From NCBI GenBank assembly GCA_029570205.1, contig JAKQSI010000082.1, forward strand, positions 9,409 through 73,408: a stretch of 64,000 bases of DNA, written 5' to 3'. The notes below the pieces were generated by a model. That model worked only from the letters and a program-made list of their open reading frames with translations, did no database searches and was not told the origin of the DNA. A program made the translations under genes and the position numbers. This DNA comes from Candidatus Omnitrophota bacterium. Lineage in GTDB: Bacteria > Hinthialibacterota > Hinthialibacteria > Hinthialibacterales > JAKPRU01. Below are positions 46,244 to 55,797 of the stretch, piece by piece; the first letter of the stretch is position 1, and every line of letters starts with the position of its first letter.

Positions 46244-47824
46244 ATGGAACAGGTATCCCGCGTTTCCAGGTGCGGAACCGTTGTGTTCACAGTAACTCTG
46301 TCGCTTGCGGCGGTGATTCTCCTGATCCGTATCCCTGAATTTCTCTACAGGTTATTCGATCCCGATGAATTCGAACATCTCCACGCCGCATTCTGCATAA
46401 ATAACGGAATGGTTCCGTACCGAGACTTTTTCGAGCATCACACACCGCTCTTCTGGATGGGCCTGCAACCCCTTTACTTGTTTTTCGAGAACCCGATCCG
46501 AATGTTGCTCGCAGGGCGGCTTCTAATGTTCTTTGTCACGGTCGGGATCGTTCTTGTAACCTGTCAATTATCCTCCCTGCTGTATGGCCGATGTGTCGGA
46601 GTGATTTCGGTTCTGTTGTTGATCTGCATTCAGATGTTCGTAGAGAAATCCATGGAAATCCGCCCCGATGGTCTGGAAACACTTTTCTGGCTCTTGTTCC
46701 TCCAACTGGGCATTCGGGCGATTCATTCCGAACGGGGATTTGTCTATTTCTTATTTGGGATTTGCGCCGGGATTTCCATACTGTTTTCGCAGAAGGTGAT
46801 TCCGGGTATTGCCGGCGTCTTTCTCGCGTGGCGGCTATTGAACATCAAGCCGCAAAAAGAACGCCCTCCTCTAACCTTGAGCCGGTTTGCCCTGTTTTCG
46901 GCGGGCGTTCTGCTCCCCGTTGTTCTCACCGGATTGTTGTTTCTTTTTTTCGGAGCATTCGGGGCATTTGTTCATCGTTGTTTTCTATTCAACGCGCTGT
47001 GGGAAATTCGGACCGGTCCGTTTCCGGTCTGCCTTGAATTCGTGCGGGAGAACCCCATGGTATTCGCCCTTGGAGTCGTGGGGATTCTCTATTTACTACG
47101 GAACTGCCGCGAGGCTCCGGAGAATGCCCTTCTGCTCGGTTCGCTTGCGGGTACAGGTGTGGGTATTATATGGATTCCCATCATGCAGCGGCAATATCTT
47201 ATGCTCCTGTACCCCCTGTGGGCGATTTGTGCAGCGAAATGGATGGCCGATCGAGTTCTCTATGAGAAGCAAAAGTCATCACGCATTTATGATTTTCTTT
47301 TCGCGGTCCTTCTCGGCGTATCTCTGGCCATTTCGTCTACGGAAGACGGAAGGCCATTTGGAAACCATCTGTTTATCTTGCTGATTTTTGTTGGGACCTG
47401 TGTCTTTTCGGTTCTCTTTCTTCGGGTACGGGAGGCTCTGACTGTATTTATTGTAATGGTAATCTCTCTTGGCCCGATTCTGAAACCGCTACAGCCGAAC
47501 TATGTCCGAAATACAGCGCAAAAGGAATATATTCGGCTGATCGATGAGGAAACGGACCCGGACGATTGTGTTCTGGACGGCTGGAGCGGCTATGCCTTTT
47601 TCCGGCCCCATGCCTATTATTATTTTTTCCTGCACCCGGAAATCCGGGCCATGCTTACAGGGGATGAATTAGACAAAAACGTGATCGAGGCGATTCAGCG
47701 CAACAAGCCGAAAATCATTATCTATGACTCGAATCTCCGTTCTCTACCTTCATCCGTAAATGAGCATATTCGGTCGCATTACCGCGCGATGGGGTTGGAC
47801 GATCTGTATCGTCGGGCGGATTGA
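46244..47824 (+). CDS. GT-C family membrane glycosyltransferase
   Basis: This 526-residue protein has about ten membrane helices. The first periplasmic loop carries the acidic motif FDPDEFEHLHAAFCINNGMV and then PYRDFFEHHTPLFW, the hallmark of ArnT/PMT-like transferases that use polyprenyl-phosphate sugars. A short soluble C-terminal part contains the block DDCVLDGWSGYAFFRPHAYY. It follows the truncated gene by 5 bases. Its last 107 bases overlap the 3' end of the convergent transferase gene. Acceptor and donor are unknown. Confidence 0.85.
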   Translation: MEQVSRVSRCGTVVFTVTLSLAAVILLIRIPEFLYRLFDPDEFEHLHAAFCINNGMVPYRDFFEHHTPLFWMGLQPLYLFFENPIRMLLAGRLLMFFVTVGIVLVTCQLSSLLYGRCVGVISVLLLICIQMFVEKSMEIRPDGLETLFWLLFLQLGIRAIHSERGFVYFLFGICAGISILFSQKVIPGIAGVFLAWRLLNIKPQKERPPLTLSRFALFSAGVLLPVVLTGLLFLFFGAFGAFVHRCFLFNALWEIRTGPFPVCLEFVRENPMVFALGVVGILYLLRNCREAPENALLLGSLAGTGVGIIWIPIMQRQYLMLLYPLWAICAAKWMADRVLYEKQKSSRIYDFLFAVLLGVSLAISSTEDGRPFGNHLFILLIFVGTCVFSVLFLRVREALTVFIVMVISLGPILKPLQPNYVRNTAQKEYIRLIDEETDPDDCVLDGWSGYAFFRPHAYYYFFLHPEIRAMLTGDELDKNVIEAIQRNKPKIIIYDSNLRSLPSSVNEHIRSHYRAMGLDDLYRRAD

Positions 47825-49568
47825 ATTGTCCCTTGAGTATATATGCATCGAATAATTCCCTGGATTCCATCCGCAAGTAGTTCTCTTCGAGAAACAGGCG
47901 CATCTCGGTCCATTGCTCCACAAATTTATCGCTGTCTATCGGATGCTGCGGTGTCCGGTCTTTTTTCATCACAACAATGAATTTCGGCGAAGTGTTTTGC
48001 AGCGTTTCCAGTACCTCGTTTCGTGCCGGTTCCCGAATCGGCGAATGTTCGGCCGTGTAAGGAAGATGAAAGAAATAGCGACTTGCAGAGCGTCGTTCCG
48101 ACAGCACATACAGGTCCGGGCAATAGCCGATCACGAAAAGGGTGTCCCTGGGGGTTGTATCGTGTCGAATCTCCGCAGCAAGTCGGAGAATATCCTCATT
48201 CGTAAAAAAACCGATTGCAGGCGGCTTCCAGTCGCCGGCCTCCGTCCAGTACCATTTCACCGATCGTAGCGATTGAAACAAGACAAACGGAAGAAGAATC
48301 CATATCCACAGGGACCGTGTTCGGGGACAGCCCACGGGAAGTACGGTCGTTGTTGTAACGGCATGGGAACCGGCAAGCGCCATCGGGGGAACGAGCAAAA
48401 GAAAATAGTGCGGATAAAAGCGCCATCCGATACACACCGACAGGACGCCGCCGATCAACCAGGTCGGCAGCCACAACCGATTCGGCATATCGCTCTTCTT
48501 TTGTTGCAGGAATCCGACTACAGCCAAAAGCGCAAAGGGCAATAGAAAAAAAAGTCTGGGCGGCACAACACCGGACAGATACTCCCAATGGGGGGCCCCT
48601 CTCGAATACGAAGGATTGTACACAGCCATCACGAAGAACCAGTCGGACAGAATCCCCTCTGAGAGACACCAGGTGAAGATCATGCCGAACGCGGCTGCCA
48701 TGCCGACGGCTATTCCGACCGGCCGTCTCACAAAACCGCTCATGGAAAGAACCAGCAGGGCCGGAAGACAGGCGAGGGCAGCTGTCGGCTTGAGAAGTAC
48801 GGCGAACCCGGAAAGAACACCCGCCAGGACGGATAGAAATATGGGCGAGATTCTCCGCACAAGGGAGGAATCACCGGGAACAGATGCAAACAGCGAAGCG
48901 GCGGGGCCGGTGATTCGCGAAAGAAAGTGCCGTGCCCGTCCCGTCATCGCCAGGAACCGCCCGGAGTCTGCCAAGGGCGGCCACGTGGCGATCTCCGGTT
49001 CGCACGCTCGATCGCTGAGATTGCCACGCTTCGCTCGCAATGACGCATTGTCGCTTTGTTCCTGGGAATGACGGTTGTGGGGATTCTCTCCTGCAAAAAG
49101 GCGCATGGCAATCACAAACAGCAACAGCGCGGGAATCTCCATTGCCGAGGTATTGCCCTGAATCGGTTCCGCAATCAGCAGTGCGGTCGCCAATCCGCCG
49201 GTAAGCCAGGCGTTTTTCCCGACACGCGCCTGTTGCCCCAGCCCGCACAGGTGGTAAACCAGCGCGGCTCTCAGCCCATTTATTCCCAGCCGCAAACCTG
49301 AAAGACTGTCTCCAAACAACAGCATCAGCCCCGCGCAGAGCAGCCATTCCGTGGGATCTTTATGGTCCCAGAAATCCCGATAAGGCGTCCGGTCCTGCAA
49401 CAACTCCCGCGCGCAATACACCCGAAGACCTTCATCCGGTTCGAACGATCGGTTCTCCAGCGCGGGGATTTGAATCAGCAGACAGACCATCGCCCACAGC
49501 GCCGCCGGAAATCTCCAGGTCTCGACGATGGGAGGGCTTTCTGTCTCGGTCTTTTGAGAAATCGCCAT
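47718..49568 (-). CDS. GT-C family membrane glycosyltransferase with in-frame repeat insertion
   Basis: The frame has 616 codons. It begins with a helix and the acidic loop FEPDEGLRVYCARELLQDRT, then PYRDFWDHKDPTEW, paralogous to the convergent neighbour. Residues about 163-240 (SQEQSDNASLRAKRGN onward to FASVPG) have no membrane character and are coded by a family B dispersed repeat. Helices resume at SPIFLSVLAGVLSGFAVLLK. The insertion keeps the frame, so the protein may still be made, with an extra cytoplasmic or periplasmic loop. The C-terminal soluble part ends in a charged tail overlapping the neighbour. Confidence 0.82.
   Translation of the reverse strand: MAISQKTETESPPIVETWRFPAALWAMVCLLIQIPALENRSFEPDEGLRVYCARELLQDRTPYRDFWDHKDPTEWLLCAGLMLLFGDSLSGLRLGINGLRAALVYHLCGLGQQARVGKNAWLTGGLATALLIAEPIQGNTSAMEIPALLLFVIAMRLFAGENPHNRHSQEQSDNASLRAKRGNLSDRACEPEIATWPPLADSGRFLAMTGRARHFLSRITGPAASLFASVPGDSSLVRRISPIFLSVLAGVLSGFAVLLKPTAALACLPALLVLSMSGFVRRPVGIAVGMAAAFGMIFTWCLSEGILSDWFFVMAVYNPSYSRGAPHWEYLSGVVPPRLFFLLPFALLAVVGFLQQKKSDMPNRLWLPTWLIGGVLSVCIGWRFYPHYFLLLVPPMALAGSHAVTTTTVLPVGCPRTRSLWIWILLPFVLFQSLRSVKWYWTEAGDWKPPAIGFFTNEDILRLAAEIRHDTTPRDTLFVIGYCPDLYVLSERRSASRYFFHLPYTAEHSPIREPARNEVLETLQNTSPKFIVVMKKDRTPQHPIDSDKFVEQWTEMRLFLEENYLRMESRELFDAYILKGQFNPPDDTDRPTPSRGNATEYAHLRMKVENGDSSHR
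48857..49082. repeat. Family B repeat inserted in frame in a glycosyltransferase gene
   Basis: Contains TTGCCACGCTTCGCTCGCAA then TGACG, the inverse of the copy at 30795, and the segment GGCGGGGCCGGTGATT shared with 34070. About 226 bases interrupt the transferase without a stop codon. Confidence 0.8.
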
Positions 49569-49717
49569 CTTGTCGGATCGTCTGTCGGAATGGATCGTTA
49601 GTCGATCATATCATGTCGGAAACAGAAAAACGCCCAATCTTTGCCCCCGCCCATTGCCCCGGACACGTTTTCGCGAGACTCAAAGTGGGGTACAATAATG
49701 CAAATGGGGGTTATCGA

Positions 49718-51442
49718 ATGAGCGAATCTTTTGCGGATGTTCTCGCTGTGTTGAAAACCGGGGTGTCGGATGCGATCCTGGACTTGCAAAAATACCAGGA
49801 ATCCGAACCATCCCCGACGCTGGCTGCCGCGATCCTGGAACTCAAGAGTAACGCACAATTCCTCGACCAGGTGGACAGCTGGCTTGCCACCATGCCTGAA
49901 GAACGTCTTCGGGAGATTTTCCATGCCTCGATTAAAACCCTCTGCAACAGTTTCTCGAGCCTGCTGAAATCCGGCGAGGTCCAAACGGTGGGCGATTCCG
50001 AGGATACGATCCCGCCGTTCCTGGTGCAGGCCATGGAGAAGCTTGGGCCGCAATTATTCGTCCGCGAGGACAAAATGCAGGTTTCCATGCTGATCGATCC
50101 CCGATTCGGTGGCGCCTGGACTCCGGAGAAAATCGAGGCCTACCTGGAGCATGAGGGAATCATCCATGGCATCGATGCCAAAGGGATTCAGGCAATTTGC
50201 AGCGGAAAGCCTATGGAACGGGCCATAGTCGTTGCCAGGGGAACGCAACCTGTTCCACCGAAGAACGGTTATGTGAATTACGCTTTCGACCTGGAGGTCA
50301 TCAGCGGAAAACCGAAGGTCCTGGAGAGTGGACGTACGGATTACAAGGAGCTCAACCTTTTTTATTATGTCTCTCCAGGCCAAGTGCTTGCGGAACTGGT
50401 TCCTCCCAAACCCGGCGTGGCCGGGTCCAATGTCTTCGGCGAGGAAATCCCGGCAGAAGAGGGCGCTCCCGCGGAATTGATCCCCGGCGAAAATACCGCC
50501 ATCTCCGAAGACGGCACGCAACTGACCGCCCAGGTACAGGGCTACCTGGCGTTGGACGGCAAGGTTCTTTCCGTCAAGCCATGCGTGCTTATTCCAGGCG
50601 ACGTTTGCTACAAAACAGGCAATGTTAATTCCCCCGTCGGAGTCACGGTTCAAGGCAGCGTTCGATCCGGATTCCGGGTGTATTCCACGGAAACGGTGAA
50701 TGTCGGCGGACTTGTCGAGGCATCCACCATCACTTCCGAGGCTGATCTCATGGTGAACGGCGGCGTGGAGGGAGGCGGCAAAGGCCACCTGGAAGCCAAG
50801 GGGGTTGTGCGTGTGCTGTTTCTGAACGAGGTAAAGGTCCGGGCCGGCGGGAATGTGCTGGTAGCAGGAAATATCTATCATAGCGCAATCTGGAGCGGCG
50901 GATCGGTGCTTGCCGAGGGGGCTCGTGGAACCATCGCACAAGGCCTGATCCGCGCGGAAGATACGGTCGAGGCCGAAGAAATCGGCTCGGAAATGGGTGT
51001 TCGAACCCGGATTGAGTTGGGCGTGGCGACCCTCGCCATTCCCGCTGACCTCGAGGAAATGCGTGCCCGACTCGCGGAATTGGACGAAAAACGAAAACAT
51101 TTCAAAAAAGCGGCCGAAAAACTTGCACGCCTGAAAAAAAATAAAGGCACACTGGATGCCGAAAAGGAAAAAAACCTGAAAAAGACGCTCGTGGCCATGA
51201 GAAAATACAAGCAACTGGTGGCCGCCAAAAAAGAGGAAATCGCGCGTCTTGAACAAGCCTACGAAACCGGAATGCGGAAAATGCGTTTTGTTAAAGCCCG
51301 CAAACAAATCTGGCCCGGAACGGAGATCCGCATCCTCGATTCGGAGTATACAGTCAAGCGTCCCACCGGCCCCGCCACTATTGTGTTGCTCAACGATGCA
51401 ATTCAGGTCCTGCCTTACAGCGAAACTCCCCGCACCGAGTAA
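49718..51442 (+). CDS. FapA family protein (DUF342, polymer-forming-like beta helix)
   Basis: This 574-residue protein has an N-terminal variable region (1-110), then the FapA core: GTQPVPPKNGYVNYAF, YYVSPGQVLAELVPPKPGVAG, GYLALDGKVLSVKP, and the repeated right-handed beta-helix residues (VEASTITSEADLMVNGGVEG and onwards) typical of the family. A C-terminal coiled coil spans about 475-545 (LAELDEKRKHFKKAAEKL). FapA proteins have been linked to flagellar assembly and to polymer-forming scaffold folds, but their role is not settled. ATG 49718 has GGGGG upstream. It is isolated from any flagellar operon and converges on the TPR protein gene. Confidence 0.87.
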   Translation: MSESFADVLAVLKTGVSDAILDLQKYQESEPSPTLAAAILELKSNAQFLDQVDSWLATMPEERLREIFHASIKTLCNSFSSLLKSGEVQTVGDSEDTIPPFLVQAMEKLGPQLFVREDKMQVSMLIDPRFGGAWTPEKIEAYLEHEGIIHGIDAKGIQAICSGKPMERAIVVARGTQPVPPKNGYVNYAFDLEVISGKPKVLESGRTDYKELNLFYYVSPGQVLAELVPPKPGVAGSNVFGEEIPAEEGAPAELIPGENTAISEDGTQLTAQVQGYLALDGKVLSVKPCVLIPGDVCYKTGNVNSPVGVTVQGSVRSGFRVYSTETVNVGGLVEASTITSEADLMVNGGVEGGGKGHLEAKGVVRVLFLNEVKVRAGGNVLVAGNIYHSAIWSGGSVLAEGARGTIAQGLIRAEDTVEAEEIGSEMGVRTRIELGVATLAIPADLEEMRARLAELDEKRKHFKKAAEKLARLKKNKGTLDAEKEKNLKKTLVAMRKYKQLVAAKKEEIARLEQAYETGMRKMRFVKARKQIWPGTEIRILDSEYTVKRPTGPATIVLLNDAIQVLPYSETPRTE

Positions 51443-51451
51443 CCATTCCGC

Positions 51452-52510
51452 TCAGGATTTCGGCAACCGTTGCAAGTACCAGTTCACGCGCTTGTTGAAT
51501 TCGGCATTTTTTGAAAGTTCCATCGCTTTCAAAAAACACTCACGCGCGCTTGACCTCGCCGTATCTTCCTCCGCATGGAAAAACCCCACCCCCTGGTTGT
51601 AATGGAATTCCGGACTGTCGGGTTTGCGCTCAATCCCTTCCTCTGCGGCCTCTACCAATCCCGGCCAATCCTGGCGCAGGTACTGCAATTCACACAGGTG
51701 ACGCAGGCTTTCCGGCGTCTTCTCTTTCAGCCTTTCTTTATAGAAATCGGCTCCCAGATCCAACCACCCACGGGTTCGGTAGGCATTCATCAGCTTCCGA
51801 TGCGCTTCGGGATCGTTTTGATTCTCCTGGACCGCTTTCTGTAATTGATCGATTCCACTTTCTTTTTCGAGAAAGGCTAACGCGGCGCTGTGTTCCGGCC
51901 CCTGGGGGAAATAAGCGCGAAGACGATAGTATGTGTCCTCGGCGTCCGCGTATTTCTTAAGCCGGTATTGCGCCTCCAGCCGTAATGCGAGCGCGCGGGA
52001 CAGATTTTCCTCTTTCGGGTCCGTGGCCAGCACAAATGTCGTTTCCGACAGGGCGTCTCCGTATTTGCCCGATTTCAGGCGCTCCGTGACATAATCGAGA
52101 CGCTTCTCGGCAGGAATCTTGTGGAACAGGTCTTCCTCTTCGCGCAGAGGAGCGTTTGTCGAAGACTGTTGTGGAGTTCCGCCCGGCCATTTGCCCACCT
52201 CCTTGAGTTTCCGAATCGCGGCCTCCTGGTCTCCCTCCGTTCCAAGATAGCGCGAAAGGTCTATCGGCTCTTTCGAATCGCCGGATTTTTTGTCCAATTC
52301 CGGTTTGGGCCGCCCTTTCTCGACATCCCAGTTTTTGGGAGAGGTTCCCAGGCCGGCCTTCGATTCCAGCATTGCCTTTCGTTCCAGGAGCTGAATGAGT
52401 GAATCCAGACCGTGTTCGTCGCCGGGAATCGCAAGCGTCTCATCCTGCCCTACTGCCGCGATCGAAAGCATCAGAATCACCGCTATTGACAAGAAGACTC
52501 GACCGCACAT
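51452..52510 (-). CDS. Secreted tetratricopeptide-repeat protein
   Basis: This 352-residue protein has a signal peptide (RVFLSIAVILMLSIAAVG), a charged low-complexity segment (60-110), and then helical TPR-like repeats from about 130 to the end (for example GKYGDALSETTFVLATDP and RKPDSPEFHYNQGVGFFHAE). TPR arrays mediate protein interactions, here on the outer side of the cytoplasmic membrane. AAAGAGGCGGAG lies just before the ATG. It follows the glycolate oxidase-like gene by 11 bases, so they share an operon. No specific partner is known. Confidence 0.8.
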   Translation of the reverse strand: MCGRVFLSIAVILMLSIAAVGQDETLAIPGDEHGLDSLIQLLERKAMLESKAGLGTSPKNWDVEKGRPKPELDKKSGDSKEPIDLSRYLGTEGDQEAAIRKLKEVGKWPGGTPQQSSTNAPLREEEDLFHKIPAEKRLDYVTERLKSGKYGDALSETTFVLATDPKEENLSRALALRLEAQYRLKKYADAEDTYYRLRAYFPQGPEHSAALAFLEKESGIDQLQKAVQENQNDPEAHRKLMNAYRTRGWLDLGADFYKERLKEKTPESLRHLCELQYLRQDWPGLVEAAEEGIERKPDSPEFHYNQGVGFFHAEEDTARSSARECFLKAMELSKNAEFNKRVNWYLQRLPKS

Positions 52511-52521
52511 CTCCGCCTCTT

Positions 52522-53934
52522 TCAGGTCGTTCCCTGTTTCTTTTCAGGGAAAATCTTTCCTGGATTAAGGATGTTTTGGGGATCGAAGAGCCGCTTGACA
52601 TTGCGCATCAGTTCGATCTCCCGTTCTCCCCATTCCAACGGAAGAAATTCGGACTTGGTTATGCCGATACCATGTTCCCCGGAAAGCGTTCCCCCATGCG
52701 CTATGGCCAGACCGAATGTCTCCTCGATTCCCCGATGCGCCGCCGGATCGTTTTCCGTGTGACACATGAAATTGACATGGATATTGCCATCGCCTGCGTG
52801 TCCGAAACAGATGACAGGGACACCGTGTTTTGCCCCGATCTGATAAACCTCCTGAAGCACGGCAGGGAACTCGGCAACCGGGACCGAAATGTCTTCATTG
52901 AACTTGAACGGCGCTTTCTGATACATCGACGGACTGAGATTGCGACGGATCTCCCAGAGGCTTTCCCGGTCCTCCGGTTCCGTCGCCCGCTGAACTGTCT
53001 CCGCGCCGGACCGGCGACAGATTTCCTCCATGGTCTGTGCGTCACGGAGCACGGTATCCGGGTCAAATCCATCCGCTTCCACCAACAGCACGGCCTCGCA
53101 GGGAGCAATCTGTTCCCGGCCCATGTACGCGTCGACGCATTCCAGGCTCATGCGGTCCATGAACTCCAAAGCCGACGGGACCACAGGGCCATTCAGAATG
53201 TCAAGAACCGCTTTGCCGGCGTCTTTGATGGAGCCGAACCGCGACAGAAATGTGCAGCGATGTTCCGGAAAGGGTACCAACCGAAGCGTGGCCTCGGTAA
53301 TCACCGCAAGGGTTCCTTCCGACCCGATCAACAGCTGAAGCAGGTTATATCCCGACACGCTTTTTCGGGATTTCGAGCCGAGTCGGATAATCTCCCCATC
53401 CGGCAGCACAGCCTCGACGGCCAGCACATAATCTTTTGTGGTCCCATATTTCACGCAGTTGAGACCGCCGGAACTCTCGGCAAGTGTGCCGCCAAGAGAG
53501 GCCACCTTCGCGCTCGATGGATCCGGGGGGTAAAAAAGACCTTTTTCCTGCACCGCCTTTTTGAGATCACCCAGGAAAATCCCGGGCTGCGCGGTCACCG
53601 TTCGATTGGCCGTATCGATCTCCAGGATGCGGATCATCCGTTCCAGGGCCAGTACAATCCCGCCCGACACCGGCAGGGCGCCGCCTGTCATCCCAGACCC
53701 GGACCCGCGCGGATAGACCGGAATGCCCTCACGAGAGGCTATACGAAAAATCCGGGCTACCTGGGCAGTCTCAACCGGCCAGACCACGGCGCACGGTGAG
53801 TAACTCTTACGAGTGGCGTCATAGCCGTAAGTCACCAGGTCCATCTTATCCGTCGAGATTCCCTCCGGTCCCAGAAAGGAACGAAACTCCTCTTCGAGGC
53901 CTCTGTTGATAACGAGAGAAGCGCCGTATGCCAT
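52522..53934 (-). CDS. FAD-linked oxidase, GlcD/D-lactate dehydrogenase type
   Basis: This 470-residue protein has the PCMH-type FAD-binding fold. The pyrophosphate-contact loop is PRGSGSGMTGGALP, followed by LAESSGGLNCVKYGTTKDYV and LLIGSEGTLAVITEATLRL. The FAD-oxidase C-terminal domain has HAGDGNIHVN and GTLSGEHGIGITKSEFLP, with the conserved His residues. It oxidises alpha-hydroxy acids such as glycolate or D-lactate. No glcE or glcF subunits lie next to it, so it may be a single-subunit D-2-hydroxyacid dehydrogenase. It is the first gene of a two-gene operon with the TPR protein. Confidence 0.92.
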   Translation of the reverse strand: MAYGASLVINRGLEEEFRSFLGPEGISTDKMDLVTYGYDATRKSYSPCAVVWPVETAQVARIFRIASREGIPVYPRGSGSGMTGGALPVSGGIVLALERMIRILEIDTANRTVTAQPGIFLGDLKKAVQEKGLFYPPDPSSAKVASLGGTLAESSGGLNCVKYGTTKDYVLAVEAVLPDGEIIRLGSKSRKSVSGYNLLQLLIGSEGTLAVITEATLRLVPFPEHRCTFLSRFGSIKDAGKAVLDILNGPVVPSALEFMDRMSLECVDAYMGREQIAPCEAVLLVEADGFDPDTVLRDAQTMEEICRRSGAETVQRATEPEDRESLWEIRRNLSPSMYQKAPFKFNEDISVPVAEFPAVLQEVYQIGAKHGVPVICFGHAGDGNIHVNFMCHTENDPAAHRGIEETFGLAIAHGGTLSGEHGIGITKSEFLPLEWGEREIELMRNVKRLFDPQNILNPGKIFPEKKQGTT

Positions 53935-54162
53935 CGGGAATGGAAAACCCTTCCTGGAAATCTATCTAAACCGCTGTCTTTCAGGGTCTCCTGCTCTGAA
54001 AGAATAGCACAATCCGCTCTCACATGGACAGAAAGAATGAATCGGGAGAGACGTTCTGCTGTTGCCATTCGTTCCTGTAATAAGCCGCAGGCCCGTTTCT
54101 GGACGGGATGAAGCGGAGAATCTATCTTAATGCAGGTCCGTGAACATAACCCCAGGGGGTGA

Positions 54163-55545
54163 ATGATGGAACAGCGCTGGATCTCGTTTTTCACAATCGT
54201 GATTTTCTGTGCAACCGTACCGGGATTTCTGTATGCGTCGAATTTTGCCCCGCATGATTGGGAGGGAAGCGATCTGACGTTGCAAAACGGCGATGTGATT
54301 TGGGGGCTTCATAAAAATGTGGGGACTCTGAAAATCCCCAAGGAGGCTGTAGTGGGGGTCCTTGAGTATGCAACAACGGTTCCGGGGTCGGGGTATCTGG
54401 ATATTCAAGCCAGGGCGATCATTCTGGACGGAAAAATTGATGCAAAAGGAAAAGGGTTCCCGGGCGGTGGCGGCGGTGGGGGAGGCGGTGGAGCGGTCGT
54501 AGCACGGGAGGACTATGTACGCGGGCAAGGCGGTATTGGGGGACGGGGCAAGACGGATGTGCAGATCGGAATGGATGGCGGCCAGGGGAAACATGGTGAG
54601 GACGAACCGGGTGGTACCGGCGGCTCAGGCGGACAGGGTTTGGGGAATTTCGGAGGGATTGGTGGGGCAGGCGGATTGGGAAAAGGAGACAAGGCTGGGG
54701 GTGACGGAGCAAAAGGAAACGATGGGGGGTATGACAGCCCCGGAGCCAATACCGACACAAGTACCGATACCTCTATCCGAATGGGTTGCGGCGGGGGAGG
54801 AGGGGGAGGAGGAGCGGGTGGCGGAACCGAGAAATTCGACTGGTATGATTGGGAAACCCCGCAATGGATGGGAGCAGGCGGGGGTGGCGGCGGGGGCGCT
54901 TCCGGTGGAACCGGTGGCGGGTATGTGCGCCTTATAGTCTCCAGTCTGCTTCTGTTCCGCGGCGAAATCGACACGTCAGGAACTCTTGGGCTGACCGGCG
55001 CGAACGGTACAAACGGGTCGGTGTCCGGCAATAACTCATACGGGGGGAATGGCGGAAACGGCGCGAATGTCGGCCCGGAAGGCGAGGGGAAAGGCGGAAC
55101 CGGCGGGGAATCGGCCGAGGATGCTCGTCGCGGCGGAACCGGCGGGGACAGTGGCGCAGGCTCCGGCGGCGGCGTCGTTCTGGCCTGTGATGACCGTACC
55201 GGAATGATCCTGCTGGGAACCATCCATGCAACCGGTGGCGGAGACCTGCTCACAAACGGCGGCACGGTGAAAATCCTTTATCCAACCGGCGAGATTGTCA
55301 ACACTGCCGAAATCAACGCCGGTCGGGTATTTGAGGGGTCTATCTGGCCGGAGCCGACTGTCACTCCTACTCCAACTTATACACCAACCCCTTCACCGAC
55401 ACTCTCTCCGACAGACACCCCGACTCCAATCGGAACTCCGACACCTGCCCCGATTCGGGCGGACCTGAATCGAGACGGTCGTGTGGATTTCAAAGATCTC
55501 CTTCTGTTCCAACAGGATTGGTGGAGATTCAAGGAAGGGAAATAG
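54163..55545 (+). CDS. Secreted glycine-rich surface protein with C-terminal dockerin-like loop
   Basis: This 460-residue protein has a signal peptide (RWISFFTIVIFCATVPGFLY). A short unique region (25-95) is followed by a long glycine-rich part (about 100-340, with runs such as GGGGGGGGGG) and a small domain (340-395). A TP-rich linker (about 396-430, PTPTYTPTPSPTLSPTDTPT) leads to one calcium-binding dockerin-like loop at the end, DLNRDGRVDFKDLLLFQQDW. Such tails are anchoring or sorting modules in surface proteins of several uncultured phyla. GGGGGTGA precedes the double ATG. A terminator lies at 55729. No enzymatic motif. Confidence 0.85.
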   Translation: MMEQRWISFFTIVIFCATVPGFLYASNFAPHDWEGSDLTLQNGDVIWGLHKNVGTLKIPKEAVVGVLEYATTVPGSGYLDIQARAIILDGKIDAKGKGFPGGGGGGGGGGAVVAREDYVRGQGGIGGRGKTDVQIGMDGGQGKHGEDEPGGTGGSGGQGLGNFGGIGGAGGLGKGDKAGGDGAKGNDGGYDSPGANTDTSTDTSIRMGCGGGGGGGGAGGGTEKFDWYDWETPQWMGAGGGGGGGASGGTGGGYVRLIVSSLLLFRGEIDTSGTLGLTGANGTNGSVSGNNSYGGNGGNGANVGPEGEGKGGTGGESAEDARRGGTGGDSGAGSGGGVVLACDDRTGMILLGTIHATGGGDLLTNGGTVKILYPTGEIVNTAEINAGRVFEGSIWPEPTVTPTPTYTPTPSPTLSPTDTPTPIGTPTPAPIRADLNRDGRVDFKDLLLFQQDWWRFKEGK

Positions 55546-55728
55546 GCCGCGCCACAAGATTCGCGGGTAGGCTTGTCAACCCCCGAAGATCGGCGGTGGC
55601 TGGGTGGGGGGTGACCGGCTCTCGCGGTTATGACCAAGATTTCTTCAAAAAACAAGGCGTGACGCTTGATTCTATCCGCGAAAATGGATAAAAGTCTATT
55701 CAGCATTAAAAAACCGGAAATTCAATGA

Positions 55729-55765
55729 ACGGTTCCCGAAAAGTGAGACTCGGGGGCCGTTTTTC
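55729..55765 (+). terminator. Rho-independent terminator after the Gly-rich protein
   Basis: Eleven-pair stem ACGGTTCCCGA (55729-55739) with TCGGGGGCCGT (55750-55760, two U-G pairs), loop AAAGTGAGAC, then TTTT. Confidence 0.75.
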
Positions 55766-55797
55766 TGTGGGGACCATGGTCCCAGGAGCGTAAGTTC

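Noticed and set aside
52399-53799. Long plus-strand reading frame opposite the GlcD-type gene
   Set aside because: The opposite strand has full GlcD motifs; this frame has no recognisable protein and is an antisense shadow. The same applies to 57625-59154, 25640-26590 and 59708-60769 (plus strand).
54163-55545. Cellulosome component from the dockerin-like end
   Set aside because: Only a single loop follows the linker, with no cohesin or glycoside hydrolase in view, so I read it as a surface-sorting tail.
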